Assembly: GCA_039818825.1 (NCBI GenBank)
Contig: JBCBTD010000005.1
Location: 50,054 to 114,053 of the forward strand
Source of the DNA: JBCBTD01 sp039818825
Lineage (GTDB): Bacteria > Pseudomonadota > Alphaproteobacteria > Geminicoccales > Geminicoccaceae
DNA: 64,000 nt
Direction: 5' to 3'
The position numbers and the translations under genes are program-made. The notes beneath the pieces are model-generated. The model saw nothing but the letters and a program-made list of their open reading frames with translations, was not told the origin of the DNA and did no database searches. How positions within the stretch are numbered: the stretch's first letter is position 1; each line of letters starts with the position of its first letter. Positions 16,914-24,949 of this stretch are shown here, piece after piece.

Positions 16914-17678
16914 ATGTTGGCTGCGCAGGCGACGCCGACTGACCGCGCGGTCGAGGGCATCGCGCCCGCCGATCCGAAACTCACCCTGTTCCGCCGCTGC
17001 TTCCTCTTCAGTGACCTCGATCCTGATCTGTTGCGGCGGGTGGTCGCGAGCGCCACCGAGCGGCGCCTCAAAGTGGGCACGACCCTCTTCCAGATGGGCG
17101 ACGAAGCCGACGGTCTCTACATCGTTCAGAGTGGGTTGATCCGCATCTGGATCAACGACGAGGGCGGCAACGAGCTGACCATGGCGTTGCTCGACGAAGG
17201 GGATGCCTTCGGTGAGATCGCATTACTCGACGGCCTGCCCCGCAGTGCCAACGCCTCCGCCGCCGCACCGACCAGCCTCGTCAGGGTATCGCGCGACTCG
17301 ATCGTCGAGCTCTTGGAGACGGAACCCCGGCTTTGCCGCCACTTCCTGGAGCTGTTGTGTGAACGTTTGCGCCGCAACACCGACGAGATGGGCTCGACCG
17401 CCTTCCTCGATCTCGGCAGCCGCCTGGCCGCGAAGCTCGCGGAGCTGGCAATACGCTTGGGGCATCTCGATGGCGGCTCGGCGCGAATCGAGAAGGTGTC
17501 TCAAACCGAACTGGCGCAGATGCTCGGGGTGACCCGCGAAGCGGTCAACCGTCAGCTTCGCTGTCTGGTCGACCAGTCGTTGCTGCAGGTCGAGCGCGGC
17601 AGCGTCCTCATCACCGACCTCGATGCACTCACGCGGAAAGGTCGACTGTGGCGCGACCAGTACCGCTCGCACGACTAG
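16914..17678 (+). CDS. Crp/Fnr-family transcriptional regulator
   Basis: This 254-residue regulator has an N-terminal cyclic-nucleotide-binding-type barrel (GTTLFQMGDEADGLYIVQSG, then AFGEIALLDGLPRSA) and a C-terminal winged HTH (QTELAQMLGVTREAVNRQL). The single Cys near residue 33 rules out an FNR-type iron-sulfur cluster, and the recognition helix keeps the R-E-x-x-x-R pattern of Crp-like proteins. The ATG at 16914 is set by AAGGAGG about 7 bases upstream. No obvious target operon is adjacent; the LD-carboxypeptidase gene follows 54 bases later. The ligand is unknown. Confidence 0.9.
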   Translation: MLAAQATPTDRAVEGIAPADPKLTLFRRCFLFSDLDPDLLRRVVASATERRLKVGTTLFQMGDEADGLYIVQSGLIRIWINDEGGNELTMALLDEGDAFGEIALLDGLPRSANASAAAPTSLVRVSRDSIVELLETEPRLCRHFLELLCERLRRNTDEMGSTAFLDLGSRLAAKLAELAIRLGHLDGGSARIEKVSQTELAQMLGVTREAVNRQLRCLVDQSLLQVERGSVLITDLDALTRKGRLWRDQYRSHD

Positions 17679-17732
17679 CGCGGCCGTCAGCCTTGGGAAC
17701 CCGTCCGGCCCCGGGCGGGGGCGGCTCTGGCG

Positions 17733-18644
17733 ATGACTGATTGGCGCACGCGCCAGGCGTCACCGATCCGGACGATCGGCTTGGTCGCACCGGGCCATGC
17801 CCTGGCGCCCGATGCGATCGCCCGCGGCACGGAGCGGCTGCGCGCCCTGGGCTTCGAGTCGAAGCACTTTCTGCCGGACATGGCGGCGCAGTCGGGGCGC
17901 CTCGCTGCGACCGATGCTCAGCGCGCGGCGCTGTTGGTGGCGGCGTTGGACGATCCGTCGACGGACGCCGTGATGGCCGTGTGTGGCGGCTACGGCACCA
18001 CGCGCTTGCTGCCGCATCTGCCGCCCGGCCTGTTCCATCGGCGGAGCAAACCGCTGATCGGCTACAGCGACGTCACCGCGCTGCTCCTGCTGGCCAGGGC
18101 TGGCGGCGCGCAGGCGATCCACGGGCCGATGGTCAAGGACCTGGCGGGCAAGATCTCATCCCGTTCGGTCGACGCGCTCGTCGCACTCTTGCGAGGTGAC
18201 GTGGAAAGCTATTCCGCGATGTTCCGCCTCGCGACCACGGACGTGAACCTCTGCGGCACCCCGGTCGCCGGGCCGCTGATCGGCGGCAACCTGTCGGTGA
18301 TGGCGGCAACCGCGGGCACCGCCTGGGCCGCACCGCTGCCGCTCGGAAGCCTCGTGTTCTTCGAGGATTGGAACGAACCTGCCTACAGCGTCGACCGGAT
18401 GCTGGTGCAGGTTCAGCAAGCCGGTGTGTTCGATCATGCTGCGGCCACGGTCGTCGGCCATTTGACCAACGTCGTCGGCGAGAGCGAGCAGCTGGGAACG
18501 TCGCTCACCTCCCGCGTCGGCCGGTTGGCGCCGCCGGGCTCAGCTCTGGTGACCGGCCTGCCCGTCGGCCACGCCGAGCCGAACCTGGCCGTGCTCCAGG
18601 GGGCCCGTTACGCGGTGGCTGATGGCCGTTTGCAGCCGGCTTGA
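17733..18644 (+). CDS. LD-carboxypeptidase (S66 family, LdcA-like)
   Basis: This 303-residue protein matches muramoyltetrapeptide LD-carboxypeptidases, which remove the terminal D-Ala from murein tetrapeptide during cytoplasmic peptidoglycan recycling. The catalytic serine sits in PLIGYSDVTAL, the Glu in VFFEDWNEPAY and the His in LPVGHAEPN, matching the Ser-Glu-His triad. No signal peptide is visible, consistent with a cytoplasmic enzyme. A hairpin at 18645-18667 follows the stop directly and probably ends transcription towards the convergent genes. Confidence 0.88.
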   Translation: MTDWRTRQASPIRTIGLVAPGHALAPDAIARGTERLRALGFESKHFLPDMAAQSGRLAATDAQRAALLVAALDDPSTDAVMAVCGGYGTTRLLPHLPPGLFHRRSKPLIGYSDVTALLLLARAGGAQAIHGPMVKDLAGKISSRSVDALVALLRGDVESYSAMFRLATTDVNLCGTPVAGPLIGGNLSVMAATAGTAWAAPLPLGSLVFFEDWNEPAYSVDRMLVQVQQAGVFDHAAATVVGHLTNVVGESEQLGTSLTSRVGRLAPPGSALVTGLPVGHAEPNLAVLQGARYAVADGRLQPA

Positions 18645-18667
18645 GGCACCGCCAACGGCGTGGTGCC
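18645..18667. terminator. Hairpin between convergent genes, terminator candidate
   Basis: GGCACC (18645-18650) pairs with GGTGCC (18662-18667), and GCC/GGC can pair inside the loop. It starts at the first base after the LD-carboxypeptidase stop and lies 57 bases from the end of the convergent gene. No T-run follows, so it may need Rho or act only as a barrier. Confidence 0.45.
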
Positions 18668-18723
18668 GCCGAGTTCGTTGGCCGATGACCGCACGCAGGC
18701 ACGTTACGACCTCCGCACAGCTC

Positions 18724-19665
18724 CTAGAACGCGACCCGGTCGGGGCCTTTGAGCGCCAGGATTTCACGGGCCTCGTCAGGTGTGGCCACCTGCAAACCCA
18801 GGCCCTCCAGGATCGCGCGGACGCGACGCACCTGGGCGGCGTTGCTCTCGGCCAGACGGCCCGGGCCGTCCCACAAGCTGTCCTCGAGGCCGACACGGAC
18901 ATGGGCTCCCATCGCCGCAGCGATAGCGGCAACGGTCATTTGGTTGCGGCCAGCACCCAAGACCGACCAGCGGTAGCTCTTGCCGAACAACCGATCGGCG
19001 GTGCGCCGCATGTGCTGGATGTCCTCGGGATGGGCGCCGATGCCGCCCATGATCCCGAACACGCTCTGCACGAACAACGGCGGGTCGACCAGCTTGGCAT
19101 CGAGGAAGTGCGCGAGGTTGTAGAGATGGCCGATGTCGTAGCACTCGAATTCGAAGCGTGTACCGTTGGCCCGGCAGGCGCCGAGCACGTGCGCGATGTC
19201 GGCGAAGGTGTTGCGGAAGACGAGGTCGCGGCTCGACGCCAGGTGCGCCCGCTCCCAGTCATGTTCGAACCGATGAAACCGGCGCAGCATCGGAAAGAGC
19301 CCGAAGTTCATCGACCCCATGTTCAACGAGGCGACCTCGGGCTCGAAGGTCGCAGCAGGACGCGCCCGCTCCTCGACCGTCATGCCCGGCGCGCCGCCCG
19401 TCGTGAGGTTGATGACGGCAGCGGTGCGCTGCTTGATCCGAGGCAGGAAGCGACCGAACGCCTCTGGCGATTGGTCCGGTTCGCCGGTTGCTTCGTCGCG
19501 GGCGTGGAGATGAATGATCGACGCGCCGGCCGCGGCGGCGTCGATCGCTGCATCCGCAATATCGTCGGCGCTCACCGGTAGGTTGGGCGACATCGACGGT
19601 GTGTGGATCGAGCCGGTGACGGCACAGGTGATGATGACCTTCCGGGATTCGCTCAACGACGGCAC
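18724..19665 (-). CDS. Beta-keto acid cleavage enzyme (BKACE, DUF849)
   Basis: This 313-residue protein is of the BKACE family, founded by Kce, which condenses a beta-keto acid with acetyl-CoA to give acetoacetate and a CoA ester. Family marks seen are VIITCAVTGS, the metal-binding HLHARDEATGEPDQ, ASLNMGSMNFG, FECYDIGHLYN and GLEDSLWDGPG. The length is typical. It sits 16 bases after an SDR gene on the same strand, the usual pairing in which the SDR oxidises a 3-hydroxy acid to the beta-keto acid. The acyl side-chain cannot be told from sequence. Confidence 0.92.
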   Translation of the reverse strand: MPSLSESRKVIITCAVTGSIHTPSMSPNLPVSADDIADAAIDAAAAGASIIHLHARDEATGEPDQSPEAFGRFLPRIKQRTAAVINLTTGGAPGMTVEERARPAATFEPEVASLNMGSMNFGLFPMLRRFHRFEHDWERAHLASSRDLVFRNTFADIAHVLGACRANGTRFEFECYDIGHLYNLAHFLDAKLVDPPLFVQSVFGIMGGIGAHPEDIQHMRRTADRLFGKSYRWSVLGAGRNQMTVAAIAAAMGAHVRVGLEDSLWDGPGRLAESNAAQVRRVRAILEGLGLQVATPDEAREILALKGPDRVAF

Positions 19666-19681
19666 TCCCCAAAGCCCTGAT

Positions 19682-20494
19682 TCAAAGCGCCACGACGTGC
19701 CCGCAGACGCTCAGCGGTTGACCGGCGACACTGCGGCCGAGCGGCGAGCACAGCACGACGGCCATGTTGGCGATGTCTTGGGCGCGCACCAAGCGTCGAA
19801 GCGCAACTTTTGCGAGGTTGTCAGCCTTCGCTTGCTCGGGTGAGATCCCCAGGGCGGCGGCCTTGCCCTCGAACACGCGTTCGATGCGCTCGCCCTCGAC
19901 CGGGCCGGGCAGCAGCGCATTGACGTGGATACCGGCTGGGCCGAGCTCCATGGACAAGGTCTGCGTGAGACCAACCACGCCCCACTTGGTCGCCGCATAG
20001 GGCGTGCGGTGAGCGAAGCCGAGCCGGCCTGCGACCGACGCGAGGTTGGTGATCCAGGCGGCGTCGTGCTCGCCGGCAGCCGCTCGCAACGCCGGCACCA
20101 TACAGCGTGTCAGGTCGAACATGCCGTTCAGGTTCACGTCCACCGTCCGCCGCCACTGGGCAGCAGTGATGTCCTCGAGCGGCGCCGTCGGGCCGGCGAT
20201 GCCGGCGTTGTTCACCAGCACGTCGAGGCCGCCGAGATGGGCCAGCGCGGCACTGGCGAAGCGCTCGACGTCGTGGGTGCTACCGGCATCGGCGACCGTC
20301 GTCAGATGACCTGGATGGGCCGCCTGGAAGCCCGCGAGCGCCGCTTCGTCGATGTCGAACAGGGCGATACGGGCACCGTGGGCGATGAAGGTCTCCGCAA
20401 TGGCACGGCCGATGCCGGCGGCACCAGCGCTGATCGCGACCCGGAGGCCCGGCCGGACGCCGGGTACGATGGGGATGCCTTCGTCGTCGACCAT
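19682..20494 (-). CDS. Short-chain dehydrogenase/reductase
   Basis: This 270-residue SDR has the nucleotide-binding motif SAGAAGIGRAIA (with Ala-Gly replacing the usual TG), NNAGIAG, the catalytic Ser in TNLASVAGR and Tyr/Lys in TPYAATKWG. The start at 20494 was chosen because GGGAGG lies about 10 bases upstream; an in-frame ATG 33 bases earlier lacks such a site. Next to a BKACE gene it probably oxidises a 3-hydroxy acid to the beta-keto acid used by that enzyme. Confidence 0.85.
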   Translation of the reverse strand: MVDDEGIPIVPGVRPGLRVAISAGAAGIGRAIAETFIAHGARIALFDIDEAALAGFQAAHPGHLTTVADAGSTHDVERFASAALAHLGGLDVLVNNAGIAGPTAPLEDITAAQWRRTVDVNLNGMFDLTRCMVPALRAAAGEHDAAWITNLASVAGRLGFAHRTPYAATKWGVVGLTQTLSMELGPAGIHVNALLPGPVEGERIERVFEGKAAALGISPEQAKADNLAKVALRRLVRAQDIANMAVVLCSPLGRSVAGQPLSVCGHVVAL

Positions 20495-20538
20495 CGCCAC
20501 TGGCCTCCCTTTGGCCCCGTTCGCCAACTCGCCGGCGA

Positions 20539-22077
20539 TCAGGGCGTTGCCGCAGCCTCACCGGCGGCCGGCTCGTTCTTCGCCAACCAAGCCCGCACCC
20601 GCGCCTGGGCCGCATCGTCCAGCGAGAGGCCGAGCTTGGTCCGGCGCCACAACACGTCGTCCGCCGTGACGGCCCACTCCTCGCGGACCAGGTAGTCGAG
20701 CTCGCGGGCGTAGAGATTCCCACCCAAGAGTTCGCCCAGATCGTCGAGACCGCGGGCATCGCCGAGAACGCAGTCGATGCGCGTGCCGTAGGCATGGGCG
20801 AGCCGGCGCGCCATCGGCAAAGGCAGCCAACGATAGCGGTTGCGTTGAGCCGCAAGAAAGGCATCGAAGTCGGCGTCGTCCACATCGCCGCCGGGCAGCG
20901 CGGCGCCGGCGGTCCAGGTCTTGGCCTCGGTGCCCAGAGCGGGCGCCAGCTTGGCGAGCGCGTGCTCCGCGAGCTTGCGATAGGTCGTCAGCTTGCCGCC
21001 GAACACCGAGAGGAGCGGCGGTCGCCCCTCGCCGCTGTCGAGATCGAAGACGTAGTCGCGCGTCACCGCCGACGGATTGCCGGAAGCGTCGTCGTAGAGT
21101 GGCCGCACACCGGAATAGCTCCAGACGATGTCGTCCGGCGTGGTCTGGCGGACGAAGTATCGGTTCACCACTGCAAGCAGGTAGGCGACCTCGTCGTCGT
21201 CGATCCGCGCCTCCCCCGGGTCGCCCTCGTAGGCGAGGTCAGTCGTGCCGATGATCGTCAGCTGTCCGTCCTGATAGGGGATCGCGAAGATGATGCGCTT
21301 GTCGTCGTTCTGCATGATGTAGGCGTGGTCGCCGTCGTAGAGCGCGGGGATCACGACGTGGCTGCCCTTGACCAACCGCACGCCGTGCGTGGTGGCGATG
21401 CCGAGCCCCTGGTCGATGAACCGCGAAACCCAAGGCCCCGCGGCGTTGACGACCGCCCGCGCGCCGACGACGGACGAGCTGCCCGTCCGCTGGTCCGTCA
21501 ACGTCACCCGCCAGCCGTCGGGATCGCGCGCGGCGCCGGTGCACGCCGTCCGCGTCCGGATGTCGGCGCCGTGCTCAGCGGCAGCCAGGGCGTTGAGGAC
21601 GACCAAGCGGCTGTCGTCGACCCAAGCGTCGGAGTAGACGAATCCTTGCGGGTAGGCGCGCTTGAGGGGACCGCCCATGGGCCCACGTCGGAGGTCGACT
21701 GCCGCTGACGGTGGCAGGATCTTGCGGCCACCCAGGTTGTCGTAGAGCGCCAGACCGATGCGGATGAGCCACCGCGGCCGCTGCTCGGGGCTGTGGGGCA
21801 GCACGAACCGCATCGGCTTGACGAGGTGCGGTGCTGCCCGCAGCAACACCTCGCGCTCGATCAACGCTTCGCGCACCAGGCGGAACTCGTAGTACTCGAG
21901 ATAACGCAGGCCGCCGTGGAGCAGCTTGGAGGACCAGCTCGACGTGTGGCTGGCCAGATCGTCCTTCTCACAGAGCAGGACGGAGAGCCCCTGCCCGGCC
22001 GCGTCGCGTGCGATGCCGACGCCGTTGATTCCACCGCCGACCACGACGAGGTCGTAGCTCTGTCCCACGTCGTCCAC
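20539..22077 (-). CDS. glpD: Glycerol-3-phosphate dehydrogenase
   Basis: This 512-residue flavoprotein has the N-terminal FAD motif VVVGGGINGVGIARDA, the family signatures SSWSSKLLHGGLRYLE and GGKLTTYRKLAEHAL, and a C-terminal helical cap domain. It oxidises sn-glycerol 3-phosphate to dihydroxyacetone phosphate at the inner membrane, passing electrons to quinone. The start is GTG at 22077; no ATG in frame lies nearby. The gene lies 97 bases downstream of glpK on the same strand, so glycerol is phosphorylated then oxidised by this pair. No glycerol facilitator or GlpR gene is seen beside them. Confidence 0.95.
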   Translation of the reverse strand: MDDVGQSYDLVVVGGGINGVGIARDAAGQGLSVLLCEKDDLASHTSSWSSKLLHGGLRYLEYYEFRLVREALIEREVLLRAAPHLVKPMRFVLPHSPEQRPRWLIRIGLALYDNLGGRKILPPSAAVDLRRGPMGGPLKRAYPQGFVYSDAWVDDSRLVVLNALAAAEHGADIRTRTACTGAARDPDGWRVTLTDQRTGSSSVVGARAVVNAAGPWVSRFIDQGLGIATTHGVRLVKGSHVVIPALYDGDHAYIMQNDDKRIIFAIPYQDGQLTIIGTTDLAYEGDPGEARIDDDEVAYLLAVVNRYFVRQTTPDDIVWSYSGVRPLYDDASGNPSAVTRDYVFDLDSGEGRPPLLSVFGGKLTTYRKLAEHALAKLAPALGTEAKTWTAGAALPGGDVDDADFDAFLAAQRNRYRWLPLPMARRLAHAYGTRIDCVLGDARGLDDLGELLGGNLYARELDYLVREEWAVTADDVLWRRTKLGLSLDDAAQARVRAWLAKNEPAAGEAAATP

Positions 22078-22174
22078 GACGCCTGCCCCCCAAACAACCT
22101 TCCGCCCCTGGCGCGCGACGATGCCCGAGAGGTGGTCGTCCGTACACGAAAAACCCGGGCGAACGACGCAGGCG

Positions 22175-23677
22175 TCAGCCGCGCTCGCTCTTCACCCTGG
22201 CGACCGCCGTGTGCCAACCGGCGAGTGCCGCAGCGCGGCGATCCGCACTCCACGTGGGCTCGAAACGCCGCTCGCACCGCCACGCCGCCGCCACGTCGTC
22301 GAGGCTGCGGTAAACTCCGACAGCCAAGCCTGAAAGATAGGCGGCACCGAGCACCGTGGTCTCGATGACCTGCGGTCGCTCGACCGGCACGCCGAGAACG
22401 TCGGCCAGGGCCTGGCAAACGGTGTCGTTGGCAACCATGCCTCCGTCGACCCGAAGTGCCGTCGCCCGACTGATGCCGGCGGCGTCGGCATCGGCGACCA
22501 TTGCGTTCATCAGATCGCTGGTCTGATAGGCCACCGCTTCGAGCGTGGCGCGCACCACATGGCCAAGGCCAACGTCGCGATGAAGGCCCAACAAGGCACC
22601 ACGGGCGTCAGGGTCCCAATGCGGTGCGCCGAGGCCAGTGAAAGCCGGCACCATGTAGACGCCGCCGCTGTCGTCCACGGTCTGCGCCATCGCATCGGTG
22701 GCGGCGGCGGTGGCAACGACGCCGAGCTTGTCCCGCAGCCATTGCACCGCGGCACCAGCGACGAAGATGCTGCCTTCGATGGCGTAGGTCCGCTGCCCAT
22801 CCAACTGCCACGCCACCGTCGTGATCAACCGGTTTTCGGATGGCACCGGTCGCTCGCCGATGTTGAGCAGCGCAAAGCACCCGGTACCGTAGGTGCTCTT
22901 GATCATCCCCGGTTCGAAGCAGGCCTGGCCGAACGTCGCCGCCTGCTGATCGCCAGCCATACCGGTCACCGGCAGCACTCCCCCGACCAGCGCGGGCTCG
23001 GTCTCGCCGAAGAAGCCGCTGTTGTCCTTGACCTCCGGGAGCAAGCTCCTGTCGATCTGCAACCGGGACAGCATCGTTTCGTCCCAGACACCGTCGACGA
23101 TGTCGTAGAGCAGCGTGCGGCTGGCGTTTCCCGCATCTGTCGCGTGGACGCGGCCGCCCGTCAGGCGCCAGAGCAGGTAGCAGTCGATCGTGCCGAAGGC
23201 GAGTTCACCCCTCGCCGCGGCGGCGCGGGCGCCCCTGACGTTGTCGAGGATCCAGGCAAGCTTGGTACCGGCGAAATAGCTGTCGATCACCAGCCCGGTC
23301 CGGTCGCGAACATGCGCCTCCAGGCCGTCGGCGGCCAGTTCGCGGCAGAGCGGCGCCGTCCGGCGATCCTGCCAAACGATCGCACGATGGATCGGTCGGC
23401 CCGTCGCCTTTTCCCAAACGACCGTGGTCTCGCGCTGATTGGTGATGCCGATGGCGGCAATGTCGGTGACAACAAGACCTGCGTTGACCAACGCTTCCTT
23501 GCAGGTGGCGAGCACGTCGCACCAAATCTGCTCGGCGTCGTGCTCGACCCAGCCGCTCTGCGGGAAGTGCTGGGTGAGTTCCTGTTGGGTGACGCCGCGC
23601 ATGGCGCCGCCTGCGTCGAACACCACCGCCCGTGTGCTGGTCGTTCCCTGGTCGATCGCCAGAACGTGCTCGGCCAT
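22175..23677 (-). CDS. glpK: Glycerol kinase
   Basis: This 500-residue kinase of the FGGY family has AIDQGTTSTRAVVFD at the N-terminus, TNQRETTVVWEKATG, GMAGDQQAATFGQACF, STYGTGCFALLN and DGGMVANDTVCQ near the C-terminus. It phosphorylates glycerol to sn-glycerol 3-phosphate. The ATG at 23677 follows GGGAGG by 8 bases. A 7-base perfect inverted repeat at 23704-23723 lies just upstream and may regulate it. glpD follows on the same strand. Confidence 0.95.
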   Translation of the reverse strand: MAEHVLAIDQGTTSTRAVVFDAGGAMRGVTQQELTQHFPQSGWVEHDAEQIWCDVLATCKEALVNAGLVVTDIAAIGITNQRETTVVWEKATGRPIHRAIVWQDRRTAPLCRELAADGLEAHVRDRTGLVIDSYFAGTKLAWILDNVRGARAAAARGELAFGTIDCYLLWRLTGGRVHATDAGNASRTLLYDIVDGVWDETMLSRLQIDRSLLPEVKDNSGFFGETEPALVGGVLPVTGMAGDQQAATFGQACFEPGMIKSTYGTGCFALLNIGERPVPSENRLITTVAWQLDGQRTYAIEGSIFVAGAAVQWLRDKLGVVATAAATDAMAQTVDDSGGVYMVPAFTGLGAPHWDPDARGALLGLHRDVGLGHVVRATLEAVAYQTSDLMNAMVADADAAGISRATALRVDGGMVANDTVCQALADVLGVPVERPQVIETTVLGAAYLSGLAVGVYRSLDDVAAAWRCERRFEPTWSADRRAAALAGWHTAVARVKSERG

Positions 23678-23703
23678 CACCCAACCTCCCTCGCCGTGTC
23701 GAT

Positions 23704-23723
23704 TTTTCCAGGGCGTTGGAAAA
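23704..23723. promoter_or_regulatory. Perfect inverted repeat just upstream of glpK
   Basis: TTTTCCA (23704-23710), 6 bases, TGGAAAA (23717-23723) is a perfect 7-base inverted repeat 27 bases upstream of the glpK start codon. The 20-base span fits a dimeric repressor operator. No GlpR gene was seen in this window, so the binding protein is unknown. Confidence 0.5.
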
Positions 23724-23805
23724 CGAAAGAGCCGACGGGTCAATGCGCGGGCAGCCCGAACCGCCATGTTGGCTGTCGCCGCCGACATGGAAAGGACAAC
23801 GGACG

Positions 23806-23993
23806 ATCACGAGCGCCTTCGCCCTGCCCGTCCGGGTCCGCAGCGGCGTCATCGTCGCGAACGTCGGGGACGTCCTGACCGTTGCCGACAGGGCCGTCTT
23901 CGCGTCGTCCTTGAAGCAGGGCGACGCTTGGCGGACCGCCGTCGACCCGAACGAGCCGACGCCTTCGTGGCGGCGATCCAACGGTTGCGCTGA
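23806..23993 (+). pseudogene. Coding-like remnant with an apparent frameshift
   Basis: In the 417-base gap between glpK and the kinase at 24095, one plus-strand frame from 23806 shows protein-like sequence (SGVIVANVGDVLTVADRAVF, then KQGDAWRTAVDPNEP) with nearly all third codon positions G or C, as in real genes here. Around 23953-23956 that signal moves to another frame, which reads DAFVAAIQRLR and stops at 23993. One added base would join the two. No good start codon or ribosome site precedes it, so it looks like the 3' part of a broken gene. The family is not recognised. Confidence 0.35.
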
Positions 23994-24021
23994 CGGTTCC
24001 ACCGTGGGCGGTTGGTGTTCC

Positions 24022-24030
24022 AACGTTTCA
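24022..24030. promoter_or_regulatory. AACGTTTCA site upstream of the kinase gene (LacI-type operator candidate)
   Basis: The sequence TTCCAACGTTTCAATG is a partial match to a CG-centred LacI-family palindrome (TGAAACGTTTCA type), with the right half intact. It lies 65 bases before the kinase start. The same AACGTTTCA occurs at 26091-26099 before the binding-protein gene, and a LacI-HTH protein is encoded between the two. Confidence 0.45.
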
Positions 24031-24094
24031 ATGCTTATCTCAAGAGGTGGAGGTTTGCTCTGAACGGGCGATTTTCTCCGGAGGGACGATTGGC

Positions 24095-24949
24095 GTGAGC
24101 GTGCTGGTGGTCGGCAATGCGACGGTCGACCGCTCGTTTCGGGTCGCCGCCTTGCCTCGTGCTGGCAGTTCGATCCTCGCCGCGCGTGGTCCCGTGGGTC
24201 CAGGCGGCAAAGGCTTCAACCAGGCGATGATGGCGGCGCGTAGTGGCGCCGTCGTCACCTTGGTCGCTGCGGTCGGTGACGACGCGCCGGGGGTGCTGAT
24301 CCGGGACATGCTGAGGGACGAGAGCATCGATCCCGGGCATCTCGTGCTGGGAACCGGGCCGACGGACGAGAGCTGCATCGTCGTCGACGAAGCTGGCGCG
24401 AACGTCGTCGTCACGACCGCCACGGCGACGCGCGCGCTGCCCCAAGCCGCCGTGGCAGCCGCGATCGCGGCCACCCCGGCGGGCGGCTGGCTCCTGTTGC
24501 AGGCCAACCTCGAGCCTCGGCAAACGACCGCGACGATCGAAGCCGGCCGCCGTGCCGGCTTGCGGATCGCCTTCAACGCCTCGCCGATCGACCCGGCGCA
24601 GGCGCCGCTCGCAGCACAGGTGGATTTGCTGGTGGTGAACGAAGTCGAAGCCGCCGCCGTCGACACGAGCCTCGCACCCATGTCGGTGAGGACCCTCGGC
24701 GCCGCCGGCGCAGTCCTACGGATCGGTGACCAGACGACCAGGGTGCCTGCGCCGACGGTCGAGGCCGTCGACACCGTGGGCGCTGGTGACGTCTTGTGCG
24801 GGGTGTTCGTGGGTCGCCTCGATCTCGGCGATTCGCCGTCAACGGCGCTCGAGCTCGCGGTGCGTGCGGCAAGTCTCCAGGCCGGTCGGGCCGGCACCGC
24901 CGACGTCTTCCCGACCCGTGCCGAGTTGCGCGCACTGGCGGGGCCATGA
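24095..24949 (+). CDS. Ribokinase-like PfkB-family kinase
   Basis: This 284-residue kinase resembles ribokinase: VVGNATVDRSFRV at the N-terminus, GPGGKGFNQAMMAARSG for sugar binding, VNEVEAAAVD in the lid-adjacent region, and DTVGAGDVLCGVFVG with the catalytic Asp. The start was placed at GTG 24095 because GGAGGGA (24080-24086) precedes it by 8 bases. Its stop overlaps the start of the LacI-HTH/PfkB fusion gene. It heads an operon with a ribose/fructose-type importer, so it probably phosphorylates the imported sugar. Confidence 0.87.
   Translation: MSVLVVGNATVDRSFRVAALPRAGSSILAARGPVGPGGKGFNQAMMAARSGAVVTLVAAVGDDAPGVLIRDMLRDESIDPGHLVLGTGPTDESCIVVDEAGANVVVTTATATRALPQAAVAAAIAATPAGGWLLLQANLEPRQTTATIEAGRRAGLRIAFNASPIDPAQAPLAAQVDLLVVNEVEAAAVDTSLAPMSVRTLGAAGAVLRIGDQTTRVPAPTVEAVDTVGAGDVLCGVFVGRLDLGDSPSTALELAVRAASLQAGRAGTADVFPTRAELRALAGP

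Noticed and set aside
16914..17678. FNR identity for the Crp/Fnr regulator, linking it to the hemN box
   Set aside because: The protein has only one Cys near its N-terminus and lacks the cysteine set for an iron-sulfur cluster; the bound box may belong to another regulator.
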